From Anaspis maculata (lineage: Eukaryota; Arthropoda; Insecta; Coleoptera; Scraptiidae): a stretch of DNA of 64,000 nucleotides. Both the position numbers and the translations under genes were made by a program. This document shows, in pieces, positions 1-12,407 of the stretch (position 1 is the stretch's first letter; each line of letters starts with the position of its first letter). The stretch is taken from positions 54,867,416 to 54,931,415 of the forward strand of contig OX421966.1 of the NCBI GenBank assembly GCA_949128115.1, read 5' to 3'. The notes under the pieces were generated by a model, which made no database searches, had not been told where the DNA came from, and was given only the letters and a program-made list of their open reading frames with translations.

Positions 1-164
1 CGTTAAATTTAATAAAGTAGACGAATGATAATAAGACGAATTTTTTTATATTTTATAGTTTTCATGAGTTTATATATATATTTTTTTTTACATGTGAGTA
101 TATATTTATGAACGCTTACAATAAAGTTCACTTCATTTGAATGAATGTTGATTCCACAGATTGA

Positions 165-330
165 ACTGTTCCCCTCATTTCGACCCTTGACTATGATTGT
201 CGTCACCTCATCCCCTTCTACCTTGGACCTCTTACCTACGTTTTGCTCACGTTGTCGTTTCACTCAGGTTCTACTCTAGACGAGAACGGAATTTTGGGGA
301 TGAGGATTGTATTGTAAAGTTGAACAAAAA
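165..330 (-). repeat. Diverged LTR fragment related to 42282-42673
   Basis: The stretch around the tract 'cttacctacgtt' followed by a T/C-rich block and 'ggggatgagg' resembles the middle of the LTR at 42282-42673 in the same order and orientation. Similarity is patchy and the ends of this copy cannot be placed, so it is recorded as a degenerate fragment only. Strand is inferred from the polypurine tract next to the better copy. Confidence 0.35.
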
Positions 331-443
331 ACACGAATTGACAGCAAATAAAATGAATTTTCATTGAAATCATCAGCAAAATTTAAATGAATCAGATCCT
401 TATCATAAAACACCTATCAAATTGAAACTAACAAAGTAACAAA

Positions 444-722
444 ATGACACACAATGGACAAAACGAACAAAAACAATTGAATAAATTGAAAAAATTCTTC
501 CATCAAAAATTGAAAATTGAATTGAAAACACAACAACAAAATATGTCATACTGTCAGTCAAAGAAAGAGAGGAGAGTGACGGATTTGGAAAAGGGCACTC
601 AGTGGAAGAACTCGGTCAAACAAACCCCTGAGTTAAGCCCAAAGAAGAAGACTCTCACATATGTGACATATGTTTTTGGTGTTACAGTTGTGACTCTCTT
701 AGTCGCAGACCGATTTCCGTGA
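444..722 (+). other. Unassigned 92-codon open frame
   Basis: An ATG-started frame encodes a Lys/Gln-rich peptide with a hydrophobic C-terminal stretch (about residues 74-88). It has no recognisable domain, ends where a foldback repeat begins, and lies beside LTR-like sequence. It may be a fragment of a retroelement leader or a chance frame. Not supported as a gene. Confidence 0.12.
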
Positions 723-1745
723 TTTCAGGCTCATTTTGAAGCTAAAGCTTCAGGTAGGATTATAGGATCAAAATCAATAGTTCAAGGCAAACATTAGAAA
801 TACAGGGTTGCATAAAAAGTGACGATAACCTGAACTGCTCTTGGAATATGAATTGGTGGGAGATTCGGATGGAAATTAACTTACCTCCGAAAGAATTATC
901 CATTCTGAACACTTCAAGATATCCTCTTCTTGCATGAGACCTGAATTGTTAGTGAAAAAAAATTACAACCGCATGTTTTCGGAGGAAAATCGGGGCCTTG
1001 CTCACATGAATCTGCTCGTAACCAACGTTACAACAATCGGAACAATCACTCACTTGTCGCTCATTGTTTGCTAGTGATTATTAGGCTTTTGTTACTTTGG
1101 TTACGGACATTTTCAGTTGCACAAGGGCGATATTTCACGTTTAAAAGCAAACAGTTCAAATTTGGCCTGTTAACCAGAAATTCTAGTCCCATAGAAGAAA
1201 AAAGCACCTTGAACTGTTCAGAATGAATGGTACCTCAGAAGGTAAGTTGATTTTCATTCGATTCTCCCCTCAACCTAGATTCCGAGAGAAGTTGAGGTTT
1301 GGGTAACTTTTCATGCAACCCTGTATCTTGAATGGCTGTCTTGAGTTGATTTTGATCTTCTGGTATTCCTTCTCGAAGCTTATTCAGTTCCAAAATGAGC
1401 CAAAAATTTTGGAAATCGGGTAACGAGGAAGAAAAAAATTATTATTGCTGTAAATAAGAGAGATACACCGAAAATTCAAAAATCATCTCGAGGTATGAGG
1501 TCTACCTTCCTGCCCACGGTGTTGAAATACAGTAAAACATTTTTTTGTTTAAGAGGGAGCATGTCAAACTTTCAGAAATTTTGCACCAGTCTATTTTACA
1601 CCCTGTAGAAATATTATGCGAAACATCTCATGTGTTAAAAAAATATGGACTAATAGCCGAAGGACTGAGCTAGCGAAAAGTTTAAAAATTGTTTGAATCG
1701 CTTGTAGCATTTCAAAGTTGTCTAGTTTCAAAGTTGGGTCAAATT
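706..1745. mobile_element. Foldback element, copy 1 (left arm truncated)
   Basis: The left arm (about 706-960) is the reverse complement of about 1200-1410; for example the block with 'ggctcattttgaa' at 728 mirrors 'ttccaaaatgagcc' at 1388. The right arm continues outward to about 1745 with sequence matching the outer right arm of the copy at 2480-4500, whereas the left outer arm is missing. No coding capacity. Likely a non-autonomous foldback DNA element. Confidence 0.6.
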
Positions 1746-2149
1746 TTGCAGGGTGACAATTATTTTGTTGAGTACTTTAGATGAGCTGAATTCCATAACA
1801 CACTTGAGTTTGAATTCCTTGCATAATCAATTATTACCTCGTTGATATCAATCAACCCTTGAGCTACTAATTATTAACCCCTTTTTGTCGTCTTGCCCAT
1901 ATTTATTTATACCGTATGTTCGTTGAAATCATGAATTAGGGCAACATACGTTTTTGCTTCCATAGCTTGCCCTTATTCATGATTTTAACGAGCATACGGT
2001 ATTCAGAGAGATATCTAGCTCACTCCCTTCCTTCCGCTCAGTAAAATCATTAAACCATTGAGTATGGTCCCTGTATTCCCAAATTATAGCCAATATTACA
2101 GATTACCGATCAAATAATTTACATAAAAGTTGGATGTTTTAATTTGATC

Positions 2150-2355
2150 AATTTACGTCCAGCTGTGCTGTGTTTTTCACTAACAGACTCATCCATCAGC
2201 TCTATGTCAATTTGTGTTAGAGCCCAGGTTCGATTTGCATGAATACTGCTTGTGCGTTGTTCTAGCAGAGTCTACAAATCACCTGTCGGAGGCTATATCT
2301 CTTTGTAGAAGAGTTATTGAGGCTTCCACCATTCACCTGTTGATTTGAGGGTAAC
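2150..2355 (-). repeat. 3'-part fragment of the 700-bp dispersed repeat family
   Basis: The reverse complement of about 2280-2350 matches 31608-31705, including 'aaagagatatagc' and 'ccgacaggtgat'. The match resumes at 2215-2240 with the 'acctgggct' block at 31745. It is a third, partial and inverted copy of the family at 8515-9215 and 31128-31830. No coding content seen. Confidence 0.55.
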
Positions 2356-2479
2356 TGGAAACAATGTACAGTGCATTTTTTCCAAAGTCCATTGTAGTGC
2401 AAATGACAGACACCTTCGCATTGACGGTGAATGCAGTATGTGCCATTTGAACCATAATGTACTTGAAAAAGACTAAATA

Positions 2480-4500
2480 TTCAAAAGCTCACAGCTAAAC
2501 TACGCACAAATCAATACGTCGTTCAAAAAAATTTTGCCTTTCTTTCAATTTGATGTAAATTTGGCTTGCTACAATGAATTTGTATATTGTTTGAAGTGTC
2601 CGTTGACTTGATCCTTTGGCTAACAGTCCGTGATTTTGCAAGACACTAGATCATCCACATAAATTTTGTACAGGGTGTTCAATAAGACAGTGCAAAATTT
2701 CTGAATCGTCAAGAAGCTCCCGTTCGAGAAGGAATTTTTTCTCTTGAATTATTACCACAAAGAAGACGAGGTAGGCCTTGAAGTACAAGGTGGTGTTTGA
2801 ATTCTATGATTATCTCTTTCATTTACAAAGAAATTATCTTTTTGGTTTTGCATAAATAACTTTTTCCCTCGTTGACCAATTTTGAAAATTTGCGGCTCAT
2901 ATGGAAGCTAAAACTATAGGGAAAAACAACTGAGGATCAGAATTGACTCAAGACAAACATTCAGAGCTAAGGATTCAATGAAATGTGGGCCAAATTTTGA
3001 ACGCTGTCGACAGCCCGTTTAGAAGAAGGATTTGCTAATTGCCCCATTTCTTTCGAATAAATCATTTATTCTGAATACATTAAGATTTTTCGTTCTTGTC
3101 CTAGCCAAGAATTGTGTAGGTGAAGAAATTTATTAACAACTGCATGTTCAAGGAGGAGAAACAGTCCTTTGTTCACCTGAAATTGGTCGTAACCAACACT
3201 ACGAAAATAAAAACAATGAATTACCTAAACTGGTTTGTCCACTTCTCATTGTTTTGATTTTTGTAGTCTTGGTTACGACCAATTTAAGGTGATCAAGGGG
3301 CTGTTTCTCCTTCTTGAACATGCAGTTGTAATTGGATTCCTTCACCTACAATTTTTGACTAGGACAAGCAAAAAAAAACCTTGAAGAAGACCACAACACA
3401 AAACACAAGTTGGTTTCAGATGAAAGAGTTAAAAAAACTAGAACGATTGCATAGGGTCTTGTAAATTCACTTATCTCGTGGCGAGCGCTGCGGTTATAAT
3501 TAAGAAGAACAATGACGTCAGAGGGGCAAATTTTTACGGACTACCTATAGCTACTCACGGGCATACCTGTACCTGATTCCGTTGCCGATGAGACGACGAT
3601 GATTTCAAGTCTGCCATAATTATTGCTGATTGTTTGAAGACAATGACGTTTGTCAAAACGACAATAACAATAACAAGACCATGGGAACGTGATAGGTGAA
3701 AATCGGAGGTGAAAACCTATAGATGAAAATATCTTCTCAAGTGACGTCACGATAATATTTTCAAAACGTATTATCGGCTGATCGGACTCGTCTAGAAAAC
3801 TTAGATTTGTTCCGTATACTCTTGAACTACCTTCCCTATGAGTTAGTCAAATAAGATATAGACTCGATTTTTGTGTTGTGGTCTCCTTTAATGTATTCAG
3901 AATAAATGATTTCTTCGGAAGAAAAGTGACTTTCAGCTGATCCTTCTCATAAACGAGCTGTAGACGGCGTTCAAGATTTGAGCCAACTTTTATTGAACAC
4001 TTGATTTTGAATGTTTGCCTCGAGTAAATTCTGATTCTCAGGTCTTTTTACCTGAAGTTTATTAAGCTTCAATATGAGCCGCAAAGTTTCAAGATCGGTC
4101 AACGACGAAAAAAGTTATCCATGCAAAACCAAAAAGATGATTTATTTGTGTTCACTCTGTGAATAAAGGAGATAAGCAGATAATTCAAACACCACCTTGT
4201 ACTTTAAGGCCTACCTCGTCTTCTTTGTGGTAAAAATTCAAGAGAAAAACTCTTTTTCGAACGGGAGCTTCTTGACGATTCAGAAATTTTGCACTGTACA
4301 ACAGAACACCTGTACAAAATTTATGTGAATTATCTGGTGTCTCGCGAAACCACGGCCTGATAGCCAAAGGATGAAGTCAACGGATACTTCAAACAAAATA
4401 CAAATTCATTGCAGTAATCCAAATTTACATCAAATTGAAAAAGGGCAAAAAATTTTGAAACGACGTATTTGATTTGTGCGTAGTTTATTTGCGGAATATT
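2480..4500. mobile_element. Foldback element, copy 2 (about 2 kb)
   Basis: Long inverted repeat centred near 3225. The left arm (about 2480-3225) is mirrored by about 3230-4500 once a nested element at 3383-3884 is discounted. Mirrored landmarks are 'aactacgcacaaat' at 2503 against 'tttgtgcgtagttt' near 4475, and 'tctgaatacatta' at 3070 against 'aatgtattcaga' near 3890. An internal 'acagggtgtt' suggests an older element end lies inside the arm. Same family as 706-1745. No transposase is encoded, so mobilisation would need a protein from elsewhere (inference). Confidence 0.7.
3383..3884. mobile_element. Nested 502-bp terminal-inverted-repeat element
   Basis: It interrupts the right arm of the surrounding foldback. 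The ends carry 'gaccacaacacaaaa' at about 3389 and its inverse at about 3870-3884. The sequence CCTT flanks both sides (3379-3382 and 3885-3888) and occurs once in the mirrored uninterrupted arm, consistent with a 4-bp target duplication. No open frame of note. Superfamily undetermined. Confidence 0.55.
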
Positions 4501-4509
4501 AACTCGGTT

Positions 4510-7500
4510 CAACAATACCTTCGGCCTTTGGCTGTTATCGAAATACAAAAACAAATTCAATAAAGTTTATAAACAAAACAATAACTTTCACCCCGTTGAA
4601 ACAATCACTATTGATTACATGGAAGGTAAACTTACCTTTGTGCTTCCCTCTCTTGTCAATGATGCACTATAATTAATAATGACCAGACTGGTACACCTCA
4701 TAAGCTCTTTTTCACAAATATAAATGTTGCGTCTCACACACGTCTGGCGTTTTCTAGCGCCCACCTTCAAGTCCCTCTCGTCAGCCCGTTTCTCCTTCAG
4801 CTTTCCCTTTTACTACTCCTCCGGTGTGACCACCCCTGGCCTACCAAACCGATGCGCTGGGGTGCGCTTTGTGACTCCTCCACTCCATCTCGCTACTCTG
4901 ACATTTTCCAAACCCACGCTAATTCATTCCAATAGTTATATTTTCTTTTTAAGATTTTAGGCTGGACACCACAGTAGGAATTTTCAACGACCACCAAACC
5001 AACATTGCATGGGGTCTTCCACTTCATTGCTCAGATACAAAAATTGAGATATTTACAATATGTTTTAAACGAGGTTTTAAATGAAGAACATTCTGTTAGA
5101 CGCGAACAATCGCTGATTTGAATTTGGTAATTGCCCTAATAATATAAAAACCTGTTACAGCTGTAGTGAAATTGTGCACATCAGCAGAGTATGCACACAG
5201 ATCTGCTGAATGGAAAATTTCATCAACCAAGCGCTCAACAAACAGTATTGCAAGATCCTCGAATTATTTATAAATTTGAACATCCGATTTGTTGGAAAGC
5301 ATTCTTCGGTTGCGACTTGAACACAAACTGCTACTGATTTGGCACCTTGGACGTTGAAGCTCTGGTACACATTTCACTGCCCTCTTCAGACTTCAAATGG
5401 GAAAAGTTGACACTTTGATCGGTCAGTCCAGTGTCATTTAAGTTGTATGCTTTTTCAAGCATATCCGAGAGTCTTCACTGCATAGATGTGTCACGCATGA
5501 AGCCTTAATTAGTCGCTACAAATTACCTGTACGAAAACACAACGTAATCGTCGAGTCCCGAGTCAAATATTGGCTTGGTTTGCGTAAAGCGGAGTGAGCA
5601 CACACACCGGGGAAAGCAATGAAGATGCGGAGGGAGAGTTCTCTGCTTCAGCCCTGATCTTTCCCCTTGACCTAGTCCCGTCCCCTTCGAACACAGCGCT
5701 CCGGTTCCCCACTATCCCCAATTTTGATATCAAACGTGGACGACATCTTTCGAAACTGCGTCCGTTCGTTCCATCCGAGCGCAGTTTATGGCGAATGTGT
5801 GTGCGTATAGCTAAAGAGAGGGATAAGGGCGAAACGCGTTATCCTTAAGACGACGGGGCGTCTCGAAGTTACCCAGTGTTACCCTGCTCAAAGTTTGCCT
5901 ACGACGAAATGTCTTTTGTCAGCAGCTCCGTCATGTAAGCAGCAAGCAGTCAAACAGTGTTGTCAAGTGAATCTGTCCTTTGATCTTCACGGCTAATTTG
6001 CTATTTTGTATGGAGAAAACAAAAGCATTTTGTCTACGAAGCAATTCGAGCTCAAATTTTTAAGCTAATGCTTGACAAGGCGGCCTTCATGATGATCTGA
6101 TGAGATGATCAGCGATGAACGCATTTAGAATTGATCTCTAAAAGGTTCTTGCATGATCTTGGTTAGAATTGGTTAGAACCATACTTGATGTAAAACAAAA
6201 CTGATATGTTACTGGTAAGAATAATAAAAAAAAATGACCATACGTGTCTTGCAACCACTGAACCCGCGTTAACGATTTTTCTATTTACTCCTCCTGATGT
6301 TTGTCTACTACAATTCCCCATTGATCGCAGCCATGCTCGGAGATCCCTGCTGATAGATAAACCGCCTGTATTTCATATGTGTGTGTTGTGTGCATGTGGA
6401 GGTATTTGTACTACACACATACCGACAGCCAACTATAACAGCCCAACGACAAATTTCATCGATTATTATGAAAGAGCTTCATCTCGTCTCTCTCATGCTC
6501 GCTCTATCTGCCACCCGCTCCACCAGCATTAATAACACAATGGAACTTCGGCCCTTGACTAATTAATTACCACCAGATCCACTAATACTGCTCTGGGGTT
6601 TCTCTACTGTCTATACTCCCCCCGTCTCCATTTCCCCAACCCAGAATCTCTCCCGCTTGTTTCACATCTTCCGACGACGACGTCGTTTGCTCGTTTGCAT
6701 AATTTTATCAAACCACCCCGTCGCCTCGCGATATCGCACCATCTAGAGAAGTCTGTACAAGTACAACAAACGCAAATTTTTATTATACTGGGTAATGTGC
6801 GTACAGCCACGGTTTTAGCTCCAGCTGCCAGCTCCAAGCTCCGCTTATAAAGATCGCAATTCCATTCCCTTCACATGTTCCAAACGTGGGAAAATGGGAT
6901 CTGTTCGGGAGTTAGCGGGGACTTTTAAAATTTCAATTCCGATCTGATTTTGTCTGGTATCGCAGCCGTAAAATCGATATGGACGCGAGCGGTGCCAGAG
7001 GACTGCGTTTTGGCGGAGGAGCGAGAAGGAGAACCTGTGAAGGCGAGATTAAATAATGCTGTCAGATCTGGTGCAGCTTCCCATTTGATAAATTTTATCA
7101 ATACGTTTCGTTTCAATCACACACAAAAGGGCCGCTTTTTTCTCTTTCTGTTTCTTTCGTCCGCCGCCCCCCGGTCCTCGATAAATCCCCGGGGTTCGCG
7201 CCTGTCGCTCTCCCGAAGTCCCGATGACCGAAATTGTCGCCCTCCAAGCTTCAACTCGTATTTTAGCCGAGTTACAGCCAGTATTTCGAACTCTGGTCAA
7301 CTTTAACCAAAAGGTTAGATGCCATAGATACCGTTGTTCCAACAATCGTTCCGATTGCATTATGTCATTTGAGAAAGATACAATGTATCACATGTTCAAA
7401 GTCTCACTTTATTTAAACATTTAAAACAGATCACCTACGATAGGTACCACATTATACGACGAGTATAGTAGGTACATAATAAGTCTTGAGTGAATAAATA

Positions 7501-7750
7501 AAACTACGAATAAAGACAAAGTGAAAGCTGATTGGGCTCCTAGTTCAGGTTGAGGTTCTGCTGCTCCTTCTGGTGCTTGTTCAAGTTCTGGATCATTAGG
7601 TTCTATGCAACACACAACAGTTTATTATTATTCAGTGAAATAGTCGAAAACGTATCAAATAGGCATTCAGCTACCGAAGACCCTAGATCCACAATGTTCG
7701 AAAGAATAATGATTTCGACACTGTCTACATCCAGATAATAAATCTAAAGG
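4510..7750. other. No gene recognised
   Basis: Mostly AT-rich sequence with two more GC-rich stretches, 5590-5870 and 6590-7240, in which several overlapping frames stay open on both strands. None has a recognisable domain, a good start context and coding-like composition together. The GC-rich parts could be regulatory or untranslated exon sequence of a gene outside the window, but nothing shows this directly. Confidence 0.4.
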
Positions 7751-7754
7751 GTGC

Positions 7755-7951
7755 GGTTTGGTGCGGTGGTAGCCGAGTGGTACAGGTGATGGCAAGCCAA
7801 ACCATTCGCGCTGCCCTGTGTGGATTCGAATCCTACTTCATCCATGGATATTTTGTGCTGTCCCCGAGGTTGCATGGTAGAGCAGCTTATAGCTGAATGC
7901 CGCCTCGTTAAAAATATGACAATTAAATAAATAAATAAATAAATAAATAAA
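7755..7951 (+). mobile_element. tRNA-derived SINE
   Basis: A pol III A box (TAGCCGAGTGG, 7770-7780) and B box (GGATTCGAATCC, 7822-7833) are spaced as in a Ser/Leu-type tRNA. About 90 bp of unrelated sequence follows, then an (AAAT)n tail at about 7923-7951. The A box fits the tRNA consensus exactly, but the body does not fold into a complete tRNA and the simple-repeat tail is typical of a SINE. Such elements are moved by a partner LINE; none can be assigned here. Confidence 0.8.
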
Positions 7952-8514
7952 GAGTGCTCGCCATATGAGTTGGCCCACCCCAAAATTTCAGTCGCACTCA
8001 AAGTGCCTCCCGAAATTGTAGACTATTTCAAATGACCCTCACTTTTCTGAATAGCTGGCTTCTTGGACTACAACACGCGATTAGTCATTATCAGGGCATA
8101 TGTTCTCATTAATTATACAGCGCGACACAACTGGGTAGTGCAAATATGTCAAAAATTCGACCATGCCAAATTTCGTCTCAATTCACGAAAAAAATATCTG
8201 CACATTTTCTAAGTGGTTCGGGCGAGACACTGTAGTCCGGATGCTAGTTAAAAGTACTATATGCATATTATGCATTCACTACCGTGCATAAAAACAACCT
8301 CTCCATCGTAATTTAGTGACCTCTTCGGCTGGAAACAATTGTCATTCAAGAATTCTTTGGCTGCTCAAAGCTTTAGTGCCCATGATGGCAGGTGCAATAT
8401 CTGGAATGGTAAAATATGTTACGCATTATGAACCTTGATGTACTTTGAGATAGCCTACTGTGGCATTCAGCTTAAAATTATATAATAAAAGGGAATTAAA
8501 TATTTAGGAATAAA

Positions 8515-9215
8515 CAAGCATTACGGGCGATATAGAGAAGTGACGAAATTGCACACGGGATGATGGTAGAGTCAGGAAACGCATGCCGACGCATCGGTTT
8601 GGCAGGCCAGGGGTTTAGACGAAAGATGGGGAATAGAAGGAATGGCCTAGGGAAGAATTCGGGGGTGCTCGGTTTGGAAAAAGATTGGGACATGTGAGGT
8701 CGAGTGGAACGGAGGTGTTTCGAGAGAAGAAAAATTATTACTCGTCAAGAATAAGTTAATAAGAGTGCTAAAGACACTGTTAATAGTTGTAGTGCATCAG
8801 TTACGAGAAAAGAAAACATTAAGGCAAGTCTTATTTCCATTGTAATCAAATGCTAATTGTCTGATGGGATTGGAGTAATTGTTTTGTTTATAAACGATAG
8901 TAGGTTTTGTTCTTGATATTTCGAACAGTCATTGATAGGAAGCGTCAAACCGATTCAATACCCTGTAATTGCTGTGAGCTTCAAATTACTTTGTTTTCAG
9001 CTACCTTCGGACACCAGAAATATGTTCTTCAGTATTCCTGCAAGGAGATTCAGTCTCCGTCAGATTGATTTCCTTAGGTCAGCTTTGCTGAAAATCCAGC
9101 GCTCTAGACATATATTTGAATACAAATCTGGGCGACAATCTTACGTGTTATCTCACTCCATAGAATAATAGATTTAACCCTTTTCGCACGACAAGGAGTT
9201 TACGAGCATTAAGGT
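8515..9215 (+). repeat. 700-bp dispersed repeat, copy 1
   Basis: Collinear with 31128-31830 over its whole length, including 'agtaattgttttgtttata' near 8875, the 'gtagtgcatcag' block, and the terminal 'aacccttttc...acgacaa' near 9176. Copies differ at many positions and by small indels. No terminal inverted repeats, no poly(A) tail and no long open frame, so the class is unknown. Confidence 0.6.
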
Positions 9216-10165
9216 TGAGTGCCAAAAAAGAGAATCCCTTTGAACAATTGCCAACAATGCGACAATTCAGTGTCGCTTCGAAAACGAATGCAGAAAGAAA
9301 CATAACATCATTTTTGCAGTATAATAATTAGAAGCTCACCGCGATAAATTGTACACCTGATTGTAGATTTGAGTGACGTTATATAACCCAACGTGAAATA
9401 GATCTGCTGGATAAGTCTGTAAGTTCAAAACTACAGCACCAGCCGGATGTAAATTTATTGATGGAATGGAACACTGATTTTTATATGTAAATTATTTGAT
9501 CGATAATAAAAATCATGGCCATAATTTCGAAATACCAAGACAGTACTCAGTGAACAACCATCTCTTGCTAAATACAACTAAATAATGAAGATTTCTCTTC
9601 GTACAAATAAGATGGGCTAGAAAGAAGAAAGGATTAGAATGAAATCAACGAGGAATCAATTAATAAGGTAGGAATTAAAACTCGAGTGCGTTAGGAAATT
9701 GGTTCACCAATAGTTCTATTAGGAAGAATGTGAAACGGAATTCAATTGAATTTAATTAGGGTGTAATTTTTCTTTCAGAAACCGAATGTAAACTTGAATT
9801 AACTAACTCCTATCGTTCGCTGAATTCAGCACACCTGGAAATTATGTAATGAATAACTAAGCTAGACTTAATTGAATTGGCGATGATTGATTAATTCGTG
9901 ATGAAGATTAGGTGAGGTGTGGTTAAATGACTTTGTTTATTTCTCAAAATTTATTCAACCCATCCTTTTCCAAAGAACTGAGGTTACTCGCATGACAGGG
10001 GTACTAGGGCATGACTGGGGAAGAATTAGGGAAGTTAGTAGGTAATTGATATAAATGACTTAGGTAAAAGTAATTAAAATCTACGGCACAACAAAAAATT
10101 AAAACACAACGTAGGGTCATTTAAGGTAAGCTAATCAAATAATTTAAGGGAAGGCGGTTTTTCCA
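9216..10165. other. No gene recognised
   Basis: AT-rich sequence without a convincing coding frame, inverted repeat or tandem array on inspection. Confidence 0.4.
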
Positions 10166-10167
10166 CA

Positions 10168-10218
10168 GGTAAAATATGTTACGCATTATGGACCTTGATG
10201 TAGTTTGAGGTAGCCTAC
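10168..10218. repeat. 50-bp repeat shared with about 8408-8458
   Basis: A block starting 'taaaatatgttacgcatta' occurs at about 8408-8458 and again here in the same orientation with about four differences. Sequences on either side differ. It could be a remnant of an ancient dispersed element. Confidence 0.5.
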
Positions 10219-10269
10219 CAAGTTTCGCCCTCATCAATTGAAATTTGTTCTTCAAAGCTGTTCTCGAAA

Positions 10270-11480
10270 TTTCTCCGTTTCATTAAAATTATGTCTTTTT
10301 TACTGTATGAATTCGTAGCCTGGGGTTTTCTTTCATTCGAGTTTTGAGATGGTCTCTTGGATTTTTGTTCCTGTGATCCTCTTGATGGGCGAAGACATTT
10401 AATCCGGTGAGCTCAGAAAGTTGAGAATGTTCTCTTCCTCTTCTGTCGATAGCTGTGGAAGACCGTAGAAAAATGCATTGCGAAAGTGTCGGCCCTCTCT
10501 TTTTTCGCTCCTGGCCCACTGATCATCGTTCTTTCTCAGTGGAGACACTACTTCATTCTGCCTCTCGTTCCGCCTCATTTTAAACTCTCCCGTTGCTTTC
10601 CAGAGGGAATATTCCCTTGCTTCAGTTGCCGTAAGTCGAGTTAAGTAACTTTGGAAGAATTTATCTCGTGACCTCTGCATTTTTTCTTGCAGCTGCCTGC
10701 TTGCTTTATTGAAGTTGGTTTTATCTGCTGGTGCCCTAGCTGTGTGCCAAATTCTTCTCAACTTTCCTTTCTAGCATTGTCCGACAGTATGTCCTCCAAA
10801 CAAGATCCCTGTAGGTTTTTTTTTGGACTTCTGATGTTGCCTCCCACGCGGAATTTTAGATGGTACGGGTTAGGTGTTCTGCCACTTCATCTACTTCGCT
10901 GCCATTTTTTAGTAAGAGGTGGTCATCTAGCTCCAATTCGATAGTTTCTATGAACTGTTTCCAATTAGTGTTCTTGTTGTATAACTTCAATGGTCTGTTT
11001 TGTTCAATAACTCTTGTGCTCAGAGTAATCCGGATTGCAGTATGGTCGGAGGAGAGGTCTAAGCTGGGATCTGCCTGCAAGTATTGTATCCCAATGCCTT
11101 TTGTGACGCAGAAGTCTATAAATTCCGGAGTTTTGTTCCTGTTCGTGGGCCAGTATGTGAGAGGTTCCGTTGATAAATGATTCAGGTTGTTTTTGTCTAA
11201 GCATTTCGCCAATTCCTTTCCTCTTGTAGTGATGAGTCTAGATCCCCATCGGGTGTGTTAAGAATTGAAATCTCCTGCACAGACAAACCGACATCATTGA
11301 TACTATGCTTTGGTGGACAGTATAGATGGCCGAGACTGCGACCGGTCTCCTCCAATTCTCGACTACTATTTTTGTTGCCTGGATATGTTCTTTTCGGTAT
11401 TTTCCCCGATTCGTGGTGTTCCAAGGAGTTTCTAACTATGACGGCTGTACCACCATGCGCTGTTCCATCTGGGTGATTAG
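10270..11480 (-). pseudogene. Jockey-type LINE ORF2 remnant (endonuclease and start of RT region)
   Basis: Minus-strand frames show the C-terminal half of an APE-type endonuclease. It has a YCPP block near 11325 and the catalytic Ser-Asp-His motif (SSDHT) near 11040-11053. A linker rich in Arg and Trp follows (10399-10761), typical of the endonuclease-RT junction of Jockey-clade elements. Frameshifts separate these blocks. The first half of the endonuclease and nearly all of the RT catalytic core are missing, and sequence below about 10290 no longer reads as coding. In an intact element this protein nicks target DNA and primes reverse transcription. Continuous with the ORF1 remnant at 11680-12230, so both are one decayed insertion. 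Clade assignment rests on motif resemblance. Confidence 0.75.
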
Positions 11481-11679
11481 TAAATGGTGAAATGTGGCAT
11501 TCTGAAGAAGCTCCTGTTTGTAAGATGTGTCTCAGAGATTATAGCATCTCGAGATTATCTAAATATTTTGTTGTGTGCTATGGATATTGCTTACGGGGGT
11601 GGTAAGGAGGTTAAGCATCACCTTTATATCGCTCGCAAGATCTGCCGTAATTTTTTTGAGTCGTGAAATTACGCTTGTT

Positions 11680-12230
11680 CCATTGTAGGGTTGTGTTTCT
11701 GGCTGGATTCGGTTTGGATTTATTTTTTCGTTTTTGTTGTATGTGCGTATCTATAAAACTCCTGCTGTTGTTTTGTTTTGGCCAATAGAATTGTTAGACA
11801 AAGTTTTTTGTCTGGGTCTTGGTCTCAATACTGGAAACTTTCTGCTCTGTATTTCTTTGAATACTTAACATCCCTTGTAGCTTGCAGGATGTTGCTCATT
11901 GCAAAGTGCACACTTTGCTGGTTCACTTCGTGGCTTTGTACATTCTGTATTGACATGGTTTTCGCCACATCTGACGCATTGAGATTTTCTTCTCAAGCAT
12001 CTGCTGCATTGTGGGATTTGCCTGTGTTGTCAAGAAATTTCACTTGTTATTTTGAAGTGCTGGAGATAATTTATCACGATACTTTCATTGGAGATGTTTG
12101 GTGTCAAGTCCACAAAAATCATCGAGAGCTTTTGTTTGCTTACGCTGCTCACATGGCTATGTATATTCACCACCTTATGCCCATAGCTTTCTATCTCCGT
12201 TTTTAGGTTGTTGTTGTTTCAGTTGAAAAA
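11680..12230 (-). pseudogene. Jockey-type LINE ORF1 (gag-like) remnant with zinc knuckles
   Basis: The minus-strand translation near 11885-12010 shows paired CCHC zinc knuckles in the Jockey gag arrangement: CVRCGENHVNTEC, then CALCNEQHPASYKGC. Upstream, around 12060-12120, the frame reads as the poorly conserved region before the knuckles and contains a stop. A PQCSRC block stands where the first of the usual three knuckles begins, but its second half is absent, so that knuckle looks deleted. Intact proteins of this kind bind element RNA. The order ORF1 (higher coordinates) to ORF2 (lower coordinates) fits one minus-strand element with several small deletions. Confidence 0.75.
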
Positions 12231-12407
12231 ATGATGTGAAAAAATTAAAAAGAAGAAGTTGAGTGAAATTTTTGGAACAACCTGCCAAAACATTGTCAAA
12301 AAAAAAAAACAATGAACTTGATTGTTTAATTGACAGATTATTCCCAAACTTGTACGAGAAATTGTTGTAATATAATACAGCTATTAGATGTGTTTAGAAC
12401 TAAAAAT

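Noticed and set aside
7761..7840. A tRNA gene (Ser/Leu-type boxes)
   Set aside because: The A and B boxes are good, but the sequence does not close an acceptor stem and is followed by a SINE body and (AAAT)n tail.
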